Part shown: positions 11,875 to 22,289 of the stretch, piece after piece
Numbering within the stretch: the first letter of the stretch is position 1
Layout: every line of letters starts with the position of its first letter
Assembly (NCBI GenBank): GCA_004794655.1
Contig: SMMW01000077.1
Coordinates: 1,240,001 to 1,304,000 of the forward strand
Length of the DNA: 64,000 bases
Source of the DNA: Marisa cornuarietis
Taxonomy: Eukaryota > Mollusca > Gastropoda > Architaenioglossa > Ampullariidae
Direction of reading: 5' to 3'
The notes under the pieces: generated by a model
The model's database searches: none
What the model was told of the DNA's origin: nothing
Seen by the model: the letters and a program-made list of their open reading frames with translations, nothing else
Made by a program: the position numbers and the translations under genes

Positions 11875-13150
11875 GCTGATAAACATGCAGTACACAATAA
11901 ACAACAACATGGCATGTCAACTGTTGGTAAACATGCAGTACACAATAAACAACAACATGGCATGTCAACTGTTGGTAAACATGCAGTACACAATAAACAA
12001 CAACATGGCATGTCAACTGTTGGTAAACATGCAGTACACAATAAACAACAACATGGCATGTCAGGTGTTGGTAAACATGCAGTACACAATAAACAACAAC
12101 ATGGCATGTCAGGTGTTGGTAAACATGCAGTACACAATAAACAACAACATGGCATGTCAGGTGTTAATAAACATGCAGTACACAATAAACAACAACATGG
12201 CATGTCAACTGTTGGTAAACATGCAGTACACAATAAACAACAATATGGCATGTCAGGTGTTGGTAAACATGCAGTACACAATAAACAACAACATGGCATG
12301 TCAACTGTTGGTAAACATGCAGTACACAATAAACAACAACATGGCATGTCAGGTGTTGGTAAACATGCAGTACACAATAAACAACAACATGGCATGTCAG
12401 GTGTTGGTAAACATGCAGTACACAATAAACAACAACATGGCATGTCAGGTGTTAATAAACATGCAGTACACAATAAACAACAACATGGCATGTCAACTGT
12501 TGGTAAACATGCAGTACACAATAAACAACAACATGGCATGTCAACTGTTGGTAAACATGCAGTACACAATAAACAACAATATGGCATGTCAGGTGTTGGT
12601 AAACATGCAGTACACAATAAACAACAACATGGCATGTCAGGTGTTGGTAAACATGCAGTACACAATAAACAACAACATGGCATGTCAGGTGTTGGTAAAC
12701 ATGCAGTACACAATAAACAACAACATGGCATGTCAACTGTTGGTAAACATGCAGTACACAATAAACAACAACATGGCATGTCAGGTGTTGGTAAACATGC
12801 AGTACACAATAAACAACAACATGGCATGTCAGGTGTTGGTAAACATGCAGTACACAATAAACAACAACATGGCATGTCAAGTGTTGGTAAACATGCAGTA
12901 CACAATAAACAACAACATGGCATGTCAGGTGTTGGTAAACATGCAGTACACAATAAACAACAACATGGCATGTCAGGTGTTGGTAAACATGCAGTACACA
13001 ATAAACAACAACATGGCATGTCAGGTGTTGGTAAACATGCAGTACACAATAAACAACAACATGGCATGTCAGGTGTTGGTAAACATGCAGTACACAATAA
13101 ACAACAACATGGCATGTCAAGTGTTGGTAAACATGCAGTACACAATAAAC
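11875..13150. repeat. 48-bp minisatellite, about 26.5 copies
   Basis: A very homogeneous array with core ATGCAGTACACAATAAACAA followed by CAACATGGCATGTCA. Copies differ mainly at one place: TCAACTGTTGGT, TCAGGTGTTGGT, TCAGGTGTTAAT or TCAAGTGTTGGT, plus an occasional CAATATGGC. The variant order shows higher-order structure: TCAGGTGTTAAT copies lie 288 bp (six units) apart, near 12163 and 12451. Because 48 is a multiple of three and no stop falls in several frames, open frames of 428, 442 and 467 codons cross the array on both strands. Openness in several frames at once argues against a protein. Confidence 0.97.
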
Positions 13151-13565
13151 CTGAGCCTGACAGCACATTAAAGGCTGATTAACAGTGTAACATAAACACG
13201 AATGGGATGACTTGCCACAACGACAGCCTTATTATCCACATCTTTTGTTACATGACTGTAACATCTGTAACGACTGCAACAGCTGTAACTAACAGGACAA
13301 CAGTATTATTCATGGACGTGACTGTGAAGTAGAAGGGAGGAGGAGGAGGAGGAGGATGTGATGAAGAGAGGACAGAAAACAATGTGAACCTGTGAAATGT
13401 CAGTGTATGTGATGATGGCGCCTTCTAGGCGCTGATGTCTGAGCCTGGTATTTAAATTAGGCAGGTACCACACCTGAGCTTCTCTGTGCTGACAGGTGTA
13501 GCACCTGCAGTCCTTTACGTTGACAGGTACAACACTTGCCTCGTATGCATGAAGCACCGATTAGA
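13151..13565. other. Unique DNA with a short (GGA)n run
   Basis: Single-copy sequence with GGAGGAGGAGGAGGAGGA at about 13336. A GATGGCGCCTTCTAGGCGCT segment near 13413 is partly self-complementary. No gene is recognised. Confidence 0.5.
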
Positions 13566-13622
13566 CTATCGTCACGATAGCGCGAAAAAATTCTGATGCA
13601 GCGGCCCCCGATAGCCGGCTAT
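13566..13622. repeat. Cluster of perfect palindromes in a CG-rich island
   Basis: CTATCG-TCA-CGATAG (13566-13580) is a perfect 6-bp inverted repeat, and ATAGCCGGCTAT (13611-13622) is a perfect 12-bp palindrome. Both lie in a short CG-rich patch that continues to GCTGCAACGGGGCGTTAGG near 13636. It could be the end of a degenerate DNA transposon or other dispersed repeat. I cannot assign it. Confidence 0.55.
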
Positions 13623-13654
13623 AGTACGATATGGCGCTGCAACGGGGCGTTAGG

Positions 13655-14285
13655 AAGCAACATCATGTCTTGAGACAGAAGACTAACAACATCATTTCTT
13701 GATGCAACAGACCAACAACATCATGTCTTGAGGCAGCAGACCAACAACATCATGTCTTTTAGTCAGCAGACCAACATCATGCCTTCCAGCCAGCAGACTA
13801 ACATCATGTCTTGATTCAGCAGACTAACAACATCATGTCTTGATTCAGAGGACCAACAACACCATGTATTGAAAACAGCAGACCAACAACATCACGTCTT
13901 CATTCAGCAGGCTAACACCATCATGTCTTCAGCCAGCAGACCAACAACATCATGTCTTCAGCCGACAGACAAACAGCATGATGTCTTGACTCAGCAGACC
14001 AACAACATAATTTCTTGATTCAGTAGACCAACAACGTCATGTCTTCAGTCAGCAGACTAACAACATCATGTCTTGATTCAGTAGACCAACAACATCATGT
14101 CTTAATTCAGTGGACCGACAACATCATGTCTTCAGTTAGCAGACTAACAGCATCATGTCTTGATTCAGTAGACCAACAACATCATGTCTTCAGTCAGCGG
14201 ACCAACAACATCATGTCTTCAGTCAGCGGGCCAACAACATCATGTCTTGATTCAGTAGACCAACAGCATCATGTCTTCAGAGCAG
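13655..14285. repeat. Degenerate 29-31 bp minisatellite
   Basis: About twenty copies of CAACATCATGTCTT followed by GATTCAGCAGAC or CAGTCAGCAGAC, with frequent one- to three-base length changes. The array is old and irregular. The 132-codon open frame over its right end is a product of the repeat. Confidence 0.9.
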
Positions 14286-16363
14286 ACTGTGAGACTTGTA
14301 GACGCATGAAAACGAGCAGCTTGTCAAGTACCCGACATACACTTCAACAAGACAGAAGATGGCGAAGGTGCAGCACCCACTGGTCAGCACCAACTGGTCA
14401 GCATCCACTGGTCAGCAGCACTTCAAGTGCAGGTTGAAGATGGACATAGCCGGAATTAAGGCCATTTTGTAACTAGAGGGCGCTGTGTGTGTAGCAGGCA
14501 GCAGCAGCCTGCCTCAGTGTGTTCAAGCACAGGTCACGCAGGAACAAGAGACATCAACATCAACACCAACTCCTACAGTAACAACAACACAAACACACAC
14601 ATTGTGACAGTAAGAAATAGACATACTAAATGTAGACAAATCAGACAATGACACTATAACACATGTTAACTGTGTGCAAACAGGACAATATGAACAATGA
14701 ACATTAACAGTGCCCAGCAGGGCAATATGAACAATGAACATTGAAAATATGAACAATGAACATTAAAGTGCACAAAGAGGACAACATGAACAGTAAACAT
14801 AAACAGTCTCAGTTAGGGCAGTACACAAAAGACGATGCAGACAGTCACAGACATTTTCCTGTCTAGTGTCCCATTGATTCAAGTTATTTCGGGAAAAGTC
14901 CAGACAGCCATGGGACACAGGGGGGGGGGGCTGATGCTTGTTGGGGCTGTGAACGCCGGGACGGGTGGGGGGGTGGGGACTGAGCAAAACTCCAACAGAA
15001 TTTCACTTGAAGCCAGCAGTGACCTCATGTGGTCACACTGCATTTCTGAAAATAAAGTCTTGGTGACTACTGACCCCCGATGACGACACATGGAGAGACT
15101 GAGAGAAACCAGGTGATGTTCATGACCCCCCCCCCCACGAGTTCACTGAGTGACGTTTACCTCTGACCTTTGACCATAACGGTTGCTTGGAATTATCAGC
15201 GTGAAACTCTTTCAGACCATCATCAGAGTTACGTGCAAGGCACAGAATTCTCTGGAAACCAACCAACAAAATAAAATCAAAGGTAGAGTGAAGAGCCCCC
15301 CTCCCCTGAAATAGACTCCATGGCTATCATCAAGAAGAAAATATACCTGTGCCATCAGCTGAAATGTAGGCCAGATATGGTGTAGCGCAGACTCTAAACC
15401 CTTCCAACCAAAATGTTGCACAAGGACCAGTACTAGCGGCTAATGTGTCATAGGGCTAAATCACAAAAGGCGGGGAGGAGGGAGCGAGGCAAACGACTTG
15501 TAATAGGGCTAAGACACACAAATCGTTACAGGCTTACAGGCCAATTTGTGGCCGAAGGAGGCTGTGCTGTCTTGTGCACCTCCCCATGCTTCTCTGTCAC
15601 GGCATGAAACTAGCAGCACTCGAGGTTCTCCTTGTCTACCTCCGCGCGACTTGCACGAGAACTTTGCGTGACACGTGATCATCAGGCCCTGCGGCCATTT
15701 GTGCAGGTATGAGGGGATTAAGTTCAGCCACTCGTGAGGTGAGCTCAAGTAGCCTGCATGTAGCCTGCATGTAGCTGCATGAAGTGAATGGTCGGCAAGC
15801 TTTGCAAAGGGCAGGTAAGCAACGGACTCCCCCCCCTCCCTCCCACACAAAAACGTTGCCATGAGCCCAGGAGACAAGAGTTTGCGGGCAACCTGCCCGA
15901 GGGACACTAGAGGTTAGAGGTTAGAAAAGAAGGTTATCTCACCGACTGTAAATACGGGGGGGGGAGGGTGAAAGCGGGCCGCCCCATGGTTAAAATACAA
16001 GAAGCTGCATACACTACATCCATCACCCCCGGGGTACACTGCATATCACCAGGGTACAGTGTCCAGGACAAAATAAAGCCAACAACAGCCTCGTGCTGCT
16101 GAGACAGACTGGCCGAGACAACTCCTACTCCCACCTTCACCACTACCACCTTCATTATCCCTGTGTTAAGTTCTGGCCCCAGACAGCAGATTTATCTCTG
16201 AGCTTTCCTTCCGGGCGCCAGAGAAAGTTGTCTGCCCCTATCTACTCCCCCCCCCTTCCGTGGAAGAGACGCTTGAGTTACCCTGTAGTCGAGAGATTTC
16301 CACCGGCTACACCAGTGGGCCTCGGAATGAGATCACAGACCTCCAGTGTCCCTCCGCGCGGCT
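14286..16363. other. Unique DNA, no gene recognised
   Basis: About 2 kb of mostly single-copy sequence. It contains a small ACAATATGAACAATGAAC repeat at 14686-14765, homopolymer G or C runs (14921, 15127, 15957, 16246), and a CTCF-like motif at 14472. Reverse-strand open frames of 132 and 70 codons at 15509-15907 have no recognisable domain. Confidence 0.5.
14472..14485 (+). promoter_or_regulatory. CTCF-like motif, candidate
   Basis: ACTAGAGGGCGCTG matches the AGGGCGCT-type core of the CTCF motif conserved among bilaterians. It lies in single-copy DNA. This is motif similarity only. Confidence 0.3.
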
Positions 16364-16372
16364 CTATTTATA
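16364..16372 (-). promoter_or_regulatory. TATA box, candidate
   Basis: On the minus strand the sequence reads TATAAATAG within GGGTATAAATAGAGCCGCGC, a textbook TATA match beside a GC-rich patch. No coding exon is recognisable downstream on the minus strand, so its target is unknown. Confidence 0.35.
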
Positions 16373-16469
16373 CCCAGGGCGTCAGCTGCCAGGCGAGGCT
16401 ATCTGCCAGATAACAGCGCCCTCTAGAAGCGGAGGCTGAACTGGCTGCTTGTTCCCAAACGAGCGAGAA
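16373..16469. other. Short unique stretch upstream of the candidate TATA box
   Basis: GC-rich single-copy sequence containing GCGCCCTCTAGAAGCGG. No gene is seen. Confidence 0.4.
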
Positions 16470-17165
16470 TGTGGCTGGTACAGGATACAGGGTACAGGGC
16501 GGGTGTCAGTAGAACTTTCTGTCCTCTCTGGTCTCCTCTCTCCCAGTTTTCGTCTGTTAAAGGCACATACTAACACACTTGTTGTACAGGATACACGACA
16601 CAGGGTACACGGTATTATTATACAGGATACATGAAAAAAGGTATTATTGGACAGGACACTTATTGCAGGATAAGCGGCATTAGTGTACGTGATACATGAT
16701 ACATGGCAAAAGGTCTTATTGTACAGGATACATGTTACAGGATAAATGGTATTAGTGTCTAGCAGACAGGACACTGGGTACACGGTATTATTTTACAGGA
16801 TACATGATAACAGGTATTATTGGACAGGACACATGTTACAAGATAAGAGGTATCATTGTACAGGATAAACGGTATTAGTGTACGTGATACATGATACAAA
16901 AAAGGTCTTCTTGTACAGGATACATGTTACAGGATAAATGGTATTAGTGTGTAGCAGACAGGACACAGGGTACACGGTATTATTATACATGATACATGAT
17001 ACAGAATAAATGGTATTATTGTAGAGGACACAGGGTATACAGGGTGTACAATAGTACAGGATACATGATACGGGATAAAAGGCATTCTTGTACAGGATAC
17101 AAGACAAGGGTACACGATATTATTGTAGAGGATACATGACGCAAGATAAAAGGTACCAGAGGTGT
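16470..17165. repeat. Degenerate TACAGGATACATG minisatellite
   Basis: About 700 bases of imperfect repeats on TACAGGATACATGATACAGG and GGTATTATTGTACAGGA, with spacings of about 40-65 bases. A longer block recurs about 190 bases apart: AGTGTCTAGCAGACAGGACA near 16753 and AGTGTGTAGCAGACAGGACA near 16945. Reverse-strand Tyr/Pro/Val/Ser/Cys-rich open frames of 62-133 codons are repeat translations. Confidence 0.9.
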
Positions 17166-17194
17166 GTATGAGACTGGCGCAGATTCCATAGAAA

Positions 17195-17460
17195 ACTCAT
17201 GGAGTTTCACGTCACATCATGGCATTTCACGTCACGTCATGGAGTTTCACGTCACATCATAGCATTTTACGTCACGTCATGGAGTTTTACGTCACATCAT
17301 GGCATTTCACGTCACGTCATGGTGTTTCACGTCACATCATAGCATTTTACGTCACGTCATGGTGTTTACGTCACATCCTAGTGTTTCACGTCACTTCATA
17401 GTGTTTCATGTCACATCATGACGTTTCACCTGACGTCATAGTGTTTCACGTCACAGGACG
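17195..17460. repeat. 20-bp minisatellite of CACGTCA elements
   Basis: About thirteen 20-bp units of the form TTTCACGTCACATCATGGCA and TTTCACGTCACGTCATGGAG. Each unit carries one or two CGTCA half-sites of the CREB/ATF element, and one copy near 17432 has a full TGACGTCA. Units alternate so that a 40-bp period is also visible. Confidence 0.93.
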
Positions 17461-17939
17461 TGCGAGGCACGAGAACCATCATGTCACGTGTTTAGATGAG
17501 AGATGTGGAAGGACTGAAGGACGTGTGTCCTACTCACAGCAGTGTGTGGTATCGGGAGGCGGTGAGTTATTCAGTAAACGCTACTCATCAGCGTCAGTCT
17601 CATGTAGACTCACCAACAAGGACGCAAAGGAAGTAGACAAGTACCCACAGGAGACAAGTGCGCACAGGAAGGAGACAAGCCACAGTCACTGTCATCACTG
17701 TCAAGTCCAGAGACAAAGTACTACTCAACATCAGACTCATAGGGAAAAACTTTCCACGTCACACAGGTCACACAGGTCATAGGTCACACACGTGACATGA
17801 AAACGTAGAATGCCTGGCATTTGCTTTGTCTTAGTTTGAAGTAAAATCTTGTAGGTGAGGCCGTATTACCTAGCAACCTACTCACAGTAAGAGGTCAGGG
17901 GGGGGGGTAAGGCACAGGGGCGACAAACCTACAGCTTAC
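17461..17939. other. Unique DNA, no gene recognised
   Basis: Single-copy sequence with a poly-G run at 17897 and an RFX X-box-like site at 17866. The 124-codon frame running out of the preceding array has no recognisable domain. Confidence 0.5.
17866..17878 (+). promoter_or_regulatory. RFX X-box-like motif, candidate
   Basis: TTACCTAGCAACC closely resembles the RFX half-site pair GTTGCCTAGCAACC. A related sequence occurs at 27535. No adjacent gene is recognised. Confidence 0.3.
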
Positions 17940-18598
17940 ACACAATTTACAGCCACGACCTAAACAGCCTAGACCCAACCTACAGCCTAGACACAACCTA
18001 CACCCTAGATACAAGTCAGCTGACCCAACCTACAGCCTAGACACAACCTACACCCTAGATACAAGTCAGCTGACCCAACCTACAGCCTAGACACAACCTA
18101 CACCCTAGATACAAGTCAGCTGACCCAACCTACAGCCTAGACCCAACCTACAGCCTAGATACAACTCAGCTGACCCAACCTACAGCCTAGACCCAACCTA
18201 CACCCTAGATACAAGTCAGCTGACCCAACCTACAGCCTAGACCCAACCTACAGCCTAGATACAACTCAGCTGACCCAACCTACAGCCTAGACCCAACCTA
18301 CACCCTAGATACAACTCAGCTGACCCAACCTACAGCCTAGACCCAACCTACACCCTAGATACAACTCAGCTGACCCAACCTACAGCCTAGACCCAACCTA
18401 CACCCTAGATACAAGTCAGCTGACCCAACCTACAGCCTAGACCCAACCTACACCCTAGATACAACTCAGCTGACCCAACCTACAGCCTAGACACAACTCA
18501 GCTGACCCAACCTACAGCCTAGACCCAACCTACAGCCTAGACACAACTCAGCTGACCCAACCTACAGCCTAGACACAACCTACAGCCTAGACACAGAC
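17940..18598. repeat. 50-bp minisatellite, about thirteen copies
   Basis: Units run GTCAGCTGACCCAACCTACA, then GCCTAGAC, CCAACCTAC and CCCTAGATACAA. Copies differ by GTCAGC or CTCAGC and by ACCCAACC or ACACAACC. Where GTCAGCTGAC is present it is a perfect 10-bp palindrome around a PvuII-like CAGCTG. The last copies are shortened. No open frame crosses the array. Confidence 0.96.
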
Positions 18599-19016
18599 TA
18601 AAGAAGGATGAGGTAGCCGGTGAGATGATGTGTGGAGTGTTACTGGACTGTATGACAGACTACACCTGTGAGTAAAGTTGTTGTTGTTGTTTGTGTAACA
18701 GACTACAGTCCGCTGTGGTCCCCCCCCCCGGACTATATGACGGACTATAAGCCATGTGGAACGGAAATGTATCGAGTGCATGTCCCGGCTTTACTCAAAA
18801 CTCGATGCACTTTACAAAATAAATAAAAAAACACAGGGACACAAACTGACACAAGAGACAAACTGACAGACTGACACATGGCGCACAGACAGACAGACAG
18901 ACAGACATCACCAGACACAATAAACACAAGACAGAAAAAACCGCTAAGGCCAGGTTACAAAATACACAGAATATCCAGAACATTGAGGGACGCACACAAG
19001 ATAAGATGTAAACATA
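18599..19016. other. Unique DNA with (CAGA)n microsatellite
   Basis: Single-copy sequence. (CAGA)n occupies about 18884-18907 and (GTT)n about 18677-18692. No gene is recognised. Confidence 0.55.
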
Positions 19017-19380
19017 ATGTGTCTAGACTGACGACTGTCATGATGACAGACATGACACATGGCACCAGTAGTAGTCTCTCCCAAACATTATGTGTCTAGA
19101 CTGACGACTGTCATGATGACAGACATGACACATGGCACCAGTAGTAGTCTCTCCCAAACATTATGTGTCTAGACTGACAACTGTGATGATGACAGTCATG
19201 ACACATGGCACCAGTAGTAGTCTCTACCAAACATGATGTGTCTAGACTGACGACTGTCATGATGACAGTCATGACACATGGCACCAGTAGTAGTCTCTCC
19301 CAAACATGATGTGTCTAGACTGACGACTGTCATGATGACAGTCATGACACATGGCACCAGTAGTAGTCTCTGCCAGTTAC
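19017..19380. repeat. 73-bp tandem repeat with an internal hairpin, five copies
   Basis: GTCTAGACTGACGACTGTCA recurs 73 bases apart at 19021, 19094 and 19167 and twice more. In several copies GACTGTCAT-G-ATGACAGTC forms a perfect 9-bp inverted repeat with a one-base loop. Other copies have GACAGACAT and break one pair. CACATGGCACCAGTAGTAGT ends each unit. Confidence 0.95.
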
Positions 19381-19794
19381 TCAAGTCCACACCACAGTGA
19401 GGCTTGTACGGGGGACCAGACACCAGTCGTAGGACAGACTCCAGACAAGAGACAGGTGACTGCTACACCTGTAGGTGACTGATATCACCTCACTACAGGT
19501 GTCACCTCACTACAGGTGTCAGGCCTACTTACATCTAATGCAACATTACATTATCAGCTGCATCGGAAAAGCCAAGAACAGAGATTTATTTGTGCGAAAG
19601 ATCGGAGAGACAAGACATATGTAGCTGTGTGTGTGTGTGTGTGAGGGGGAAACAGGCTGAAGTCATCCTGGCTACAAACGGTGAGAGAGACAGAGACAGG
19701 CCCACAAGTGGACTGCAGAGCTGGGACTCGTTACAAGACACCATTCAAACCAGAGACCTGAGTGTCACTCGTTACACCATGATAAAAGTTGTTT
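19381..19794. other. Unique DNA with small CACCTGTAGGTG repeats
   Basis: CACCTCACTACAGGTGT is duplicated at about 19486-19520. A short GT run lies near 19625. No gene is recognised. Confidence 0.55.
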
Positions 19795-20240
19795 GTGTAA
19801 TGTTAGTGCCTGGTGTTGTTAGTGTCGTGTTAGTGCCTGGTGTTGTTAGTGTCATGTTAGTGCCTAGTGTTGTTAGTGTCGTGTTAGTGCCTGGTGTTGT
19901 TAGTGTCGTGTTAGTGCCTGGTGTTGTTAGTGTCATGTTAGTGCCTGGTGTTGTTAGTGTCGTGTTAGTGCCTGGTGTTGTTAGTGTCATGTTAGTGCCT
20001 GGTGTTGTTAGTGTCGTGTTAGTGCCTGGTGTTGTTAGTGTCGTGTTAGTGCCTAGTGTTGTTAGTGTCGTGTTAGTGCCTGGTGTTGTTAGTGTCGTGT
20101 TAGTGCCTAGTGTTGTTAGTGTCGTGTTAGTGCCTAGTGTTGTTAGTGTCGTGTTAGTGCCTGGTGTTGTTAGTGTCATGTTAGTGCCTGGTGTTGTTAG
20201 TGTCGTGTTAGTGCCTGGTGTTGTTAGTGTCGTGTTATTG
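19795..20240. repeat. 27-bp minisatellite, about sixteen copies
   Basis: The unit is GTTAGTGCCTGGTGTTGTTA followed by GTGTCGT. Single-base variants are CCTAGTG or CCTGGTG and GTCATG or GTCGTG. The unit is nine codons long without stops, so a 237-codon frame on plus (Val-rich) and a 135-codon frame on minus (Thr-rich) cross it. Neither is supported as a protein. Confidence 0.96.
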
Positions 20241-20284
20241 TCATATGTTATTTGTTTGTTCTTCTGTCCCTCGTCTGTTGCCCA

Positions 20285-20386
20285 TGTCTCGTTGTTATTC
20301 TGAAGTGCTAAGAGGATGGTCCTTAAGAGTGTGAGTATGCGCTATACAAATTTTGTATAAATAATAATAATAATTATTATTTCAGC
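20285..20386 (+). mobile_element. SINE/LINE 3' tail with (TAA)n
   Basis: GAAGTGCTAAGAGGATGGTC, then CTTAAGAGTGTGAGTATGCG, then CTATACAAATTTTGTATAAA ends in TAATAATAATAATTATTATT. The same order of blocks is present on the opposite strand at 51969-52050. Recurrence plus a trinucleotide tail is typical of a retroposon 3' end. The 5' part cannot be defined here. Confidence 0.6.
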
Positions 20387-21144
20387 ACTTGGCTGTGTTC
20401 AACACTAATGTCAGTTGTCAGCTGTTTGAACCCTCAGTTAAAGTTGTGCGTTGTGAGCGCATGGCGCTGGCAGGTGAAATACTTTCTTGCGAGGTTAGTT
20501 GTGCGCATGTATGTTGTAGATGAGACAGCAGGTAGAGAAGAGGGTGGAATGCCTCTCACGAGCATTGCTCTCGAGCTGACGTCATAAAGGGTGAGTAGTG
20601 CTCGCCTCCTGCACATGCAGAGTTGCGGCTCTTGTCAGCCCTCATCCGCCGGAACGCGGAGCAGGCGAAACAAAAAGCCTTCCCTCAGCGACTAAAGACT
20701 TTTGAGGCGCCGACTATTTTGACAACCTTGCGGCTCAAACGGGTGCAAGACTAAAAACACTTCACCACCCAGCATCAACAATGGGCTCCAGACCACCCGC
20801 AGTTTTCATTGTCGGAATTCTACACTCGCTTGACAGCAGATCGTGATGGGGGTGCACACAGCTCACAGGTGAGCAGACCAAGTGAGGTGCACAAGTCCTT
20901 AGCTTTGACAGGCGTGTGGGAGGCGGGGTCTCTGATGTTTACATCGCCGCACGGGAGGGAGCCATGGCGGCAGTCGGAGAATTTGAGGGGCCCGCGGTGA
21001 GCTGCTGCAACAGGTTGCAAGCGACTGATGCCAGGAAACAGTTGCTGGACAACAACATCTACACGACCTCACTTCTCTACAAACCTCATCCATTTCTCTC
21101 CAAATTCTGTTTGTGTAGTCCTCTCAAAATTCTGTTCATGTGTC
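20387..21144. other. CpG-containing unique DNA, possible gene start
   Basis: Comparatively GC-rich single-copy sequence, with CCGCCGGAACGCGGAGCAGG near 20648. It includes the very short candidate exon at 20964-20996. No other coding segment is recognised. Confidence 0.45.
20964..20996 (+). CDS. Possible tiny first coding exon
   Basis: GCCATGGCGGCAG is a strong translation-start context. The frame runs eleven codons (Met-Ala-Ala-Val-Gly-Glu-Phe-Glu-Gly-Pro-Ala) to GCG|GTGAGC, a good splice-donor match. The region is CpG-rich and single-copy. Further exons would have to lie to the right, but the next 700 bases are a tandem array and no exon is recognised. This could equally be chance. No function can be proposed. 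Confidence 0.2.
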
Positions 21145-21680
21145 TAGTCTCATTCAAATCCTACCTGTCTGTCTTACCTCGACCTCTCCAAATCCTACCT
21201 GCCTGTCTTACCTCGACCTCTCCAAATCCTACCTGTCTGTCTTACCTAGACCTCTCCAAATCCTACCTGTCTGTCTCACCTAGACCTACCAAATCCTACC
21301 TGTCTGTCTTACCTCGACTTCGCCAAATCCTACCTGTGTGTCTTACCTCGACCTTTCCAAATCCTACCTGTGTGTCTTACCTCGACCTCTTCAAATCCTA
21401 CCTGTCTGTCTTACCTCGACCTCTTCAAATCCTACCTGTCTGTCTTACCTAGACCTCTCCAAATCCTACCTGTCTGTCTCACCTAGACCTACCAAATCCT
21501 ACCTGTCTGTCTTACCTCGACTTCGCCAAATCCTACCTGTGTGTCTTACCTCGACCTTTCCAAATCCTACCTGTGTGTCTTACCTCGACCTCTTCAAATC
21601 CTACCTGTCTGTCTTACCTCGACCTCTCCAAATCCTACCTGTCTGTCGTACATAGACCTCTCCAAATCCTACCTGTCTAG
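21145..21680. repeat. 34-bp minisatellite with 203-bp higher-order repeat
   Basis: Units read AATCCTACCTGTCTGTCTTA followed by CCTCGACCTCTCC, about fifteen copies. The variant series (CTCACCTAGACCTACC, then CTTCGCC, then CTTTCC, then CTCTTC) occurs twice, starting at 21275 and 21478, so a six-unit block was duplicated. The 178- and 105-codon open frames are repeat translations. Confidence 0.95.
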
Positions 21681-22289
21681 GCATCTTGTCTAGTCCTCTC
21701 TCTGTCCTACCTGTTTGCCTACCTGCCTGTCCAGCTATAATAATATAAATGAAGATTTCTACCCACATACTGCAACACACCCAGCCATTCCCTTCCTTCG
21801 GGGAGAAAAGACTTGATAACCAGAGGACACGTGGGAGGGTGATTACAGCGCATGCGCCATAAAGTACAGCGCTGTGCCTTCAGTTACACTGCACCACAAA
21901 GTGCGTACAGTATACAGGTACACAGAATGTTACACACCTGTAGCTGTTACACACCTGTACTCTGTTGTGGACAGATCAGCACACAAGGCAACAAAAGCCA
22001 GTCAACGAGGCTGACACCTGACTTCACGAGTTGTTGAGCGAACGACACTAGAAACCTTCGACACTTTGCAACTCGTCTTGTGTTCGCCGCGTGCACTGAA
22101 GACAGTTATTGCAAACTGACCAACATCAACTCCTCCTTCAACAACAACAACAACAAGAGTTCGTTTGTCAAGTTGGGTTTACGTGACGTATTATGTGATA
22201 TGCAAATGAAGGCCATAACCCTTGTAGAGGATAAACAGTCTCCGCGTACTTCGTGTTCCAGGTGAGGATGTGATCGGCTAAGTGAGGGT
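21681..22289. other. Unique DNA, no gene recognised
   Basis: Single-copy sequence with ACACACCTGTA repeated near 21935 and (CAA)n near 22141. Short open frames only. Confidence 0.5.

Noticed and set aside
11763..13182. Open frames of 467, 442 and 428 codons as repeat-protein genes
   Set aside because: They lie on both strands and in several frames of one homogeneous 48-bp array. Openness follows from a unit of 3n bases without stops, and no start context, splice site or flanking domain supports any one frame.
19590..20303. 237-codon Val-rich frame resembling a membrane protein
   Set aside because: Produced by sixteen copies of a 27-bp repeat. The reverse strand is equally open.
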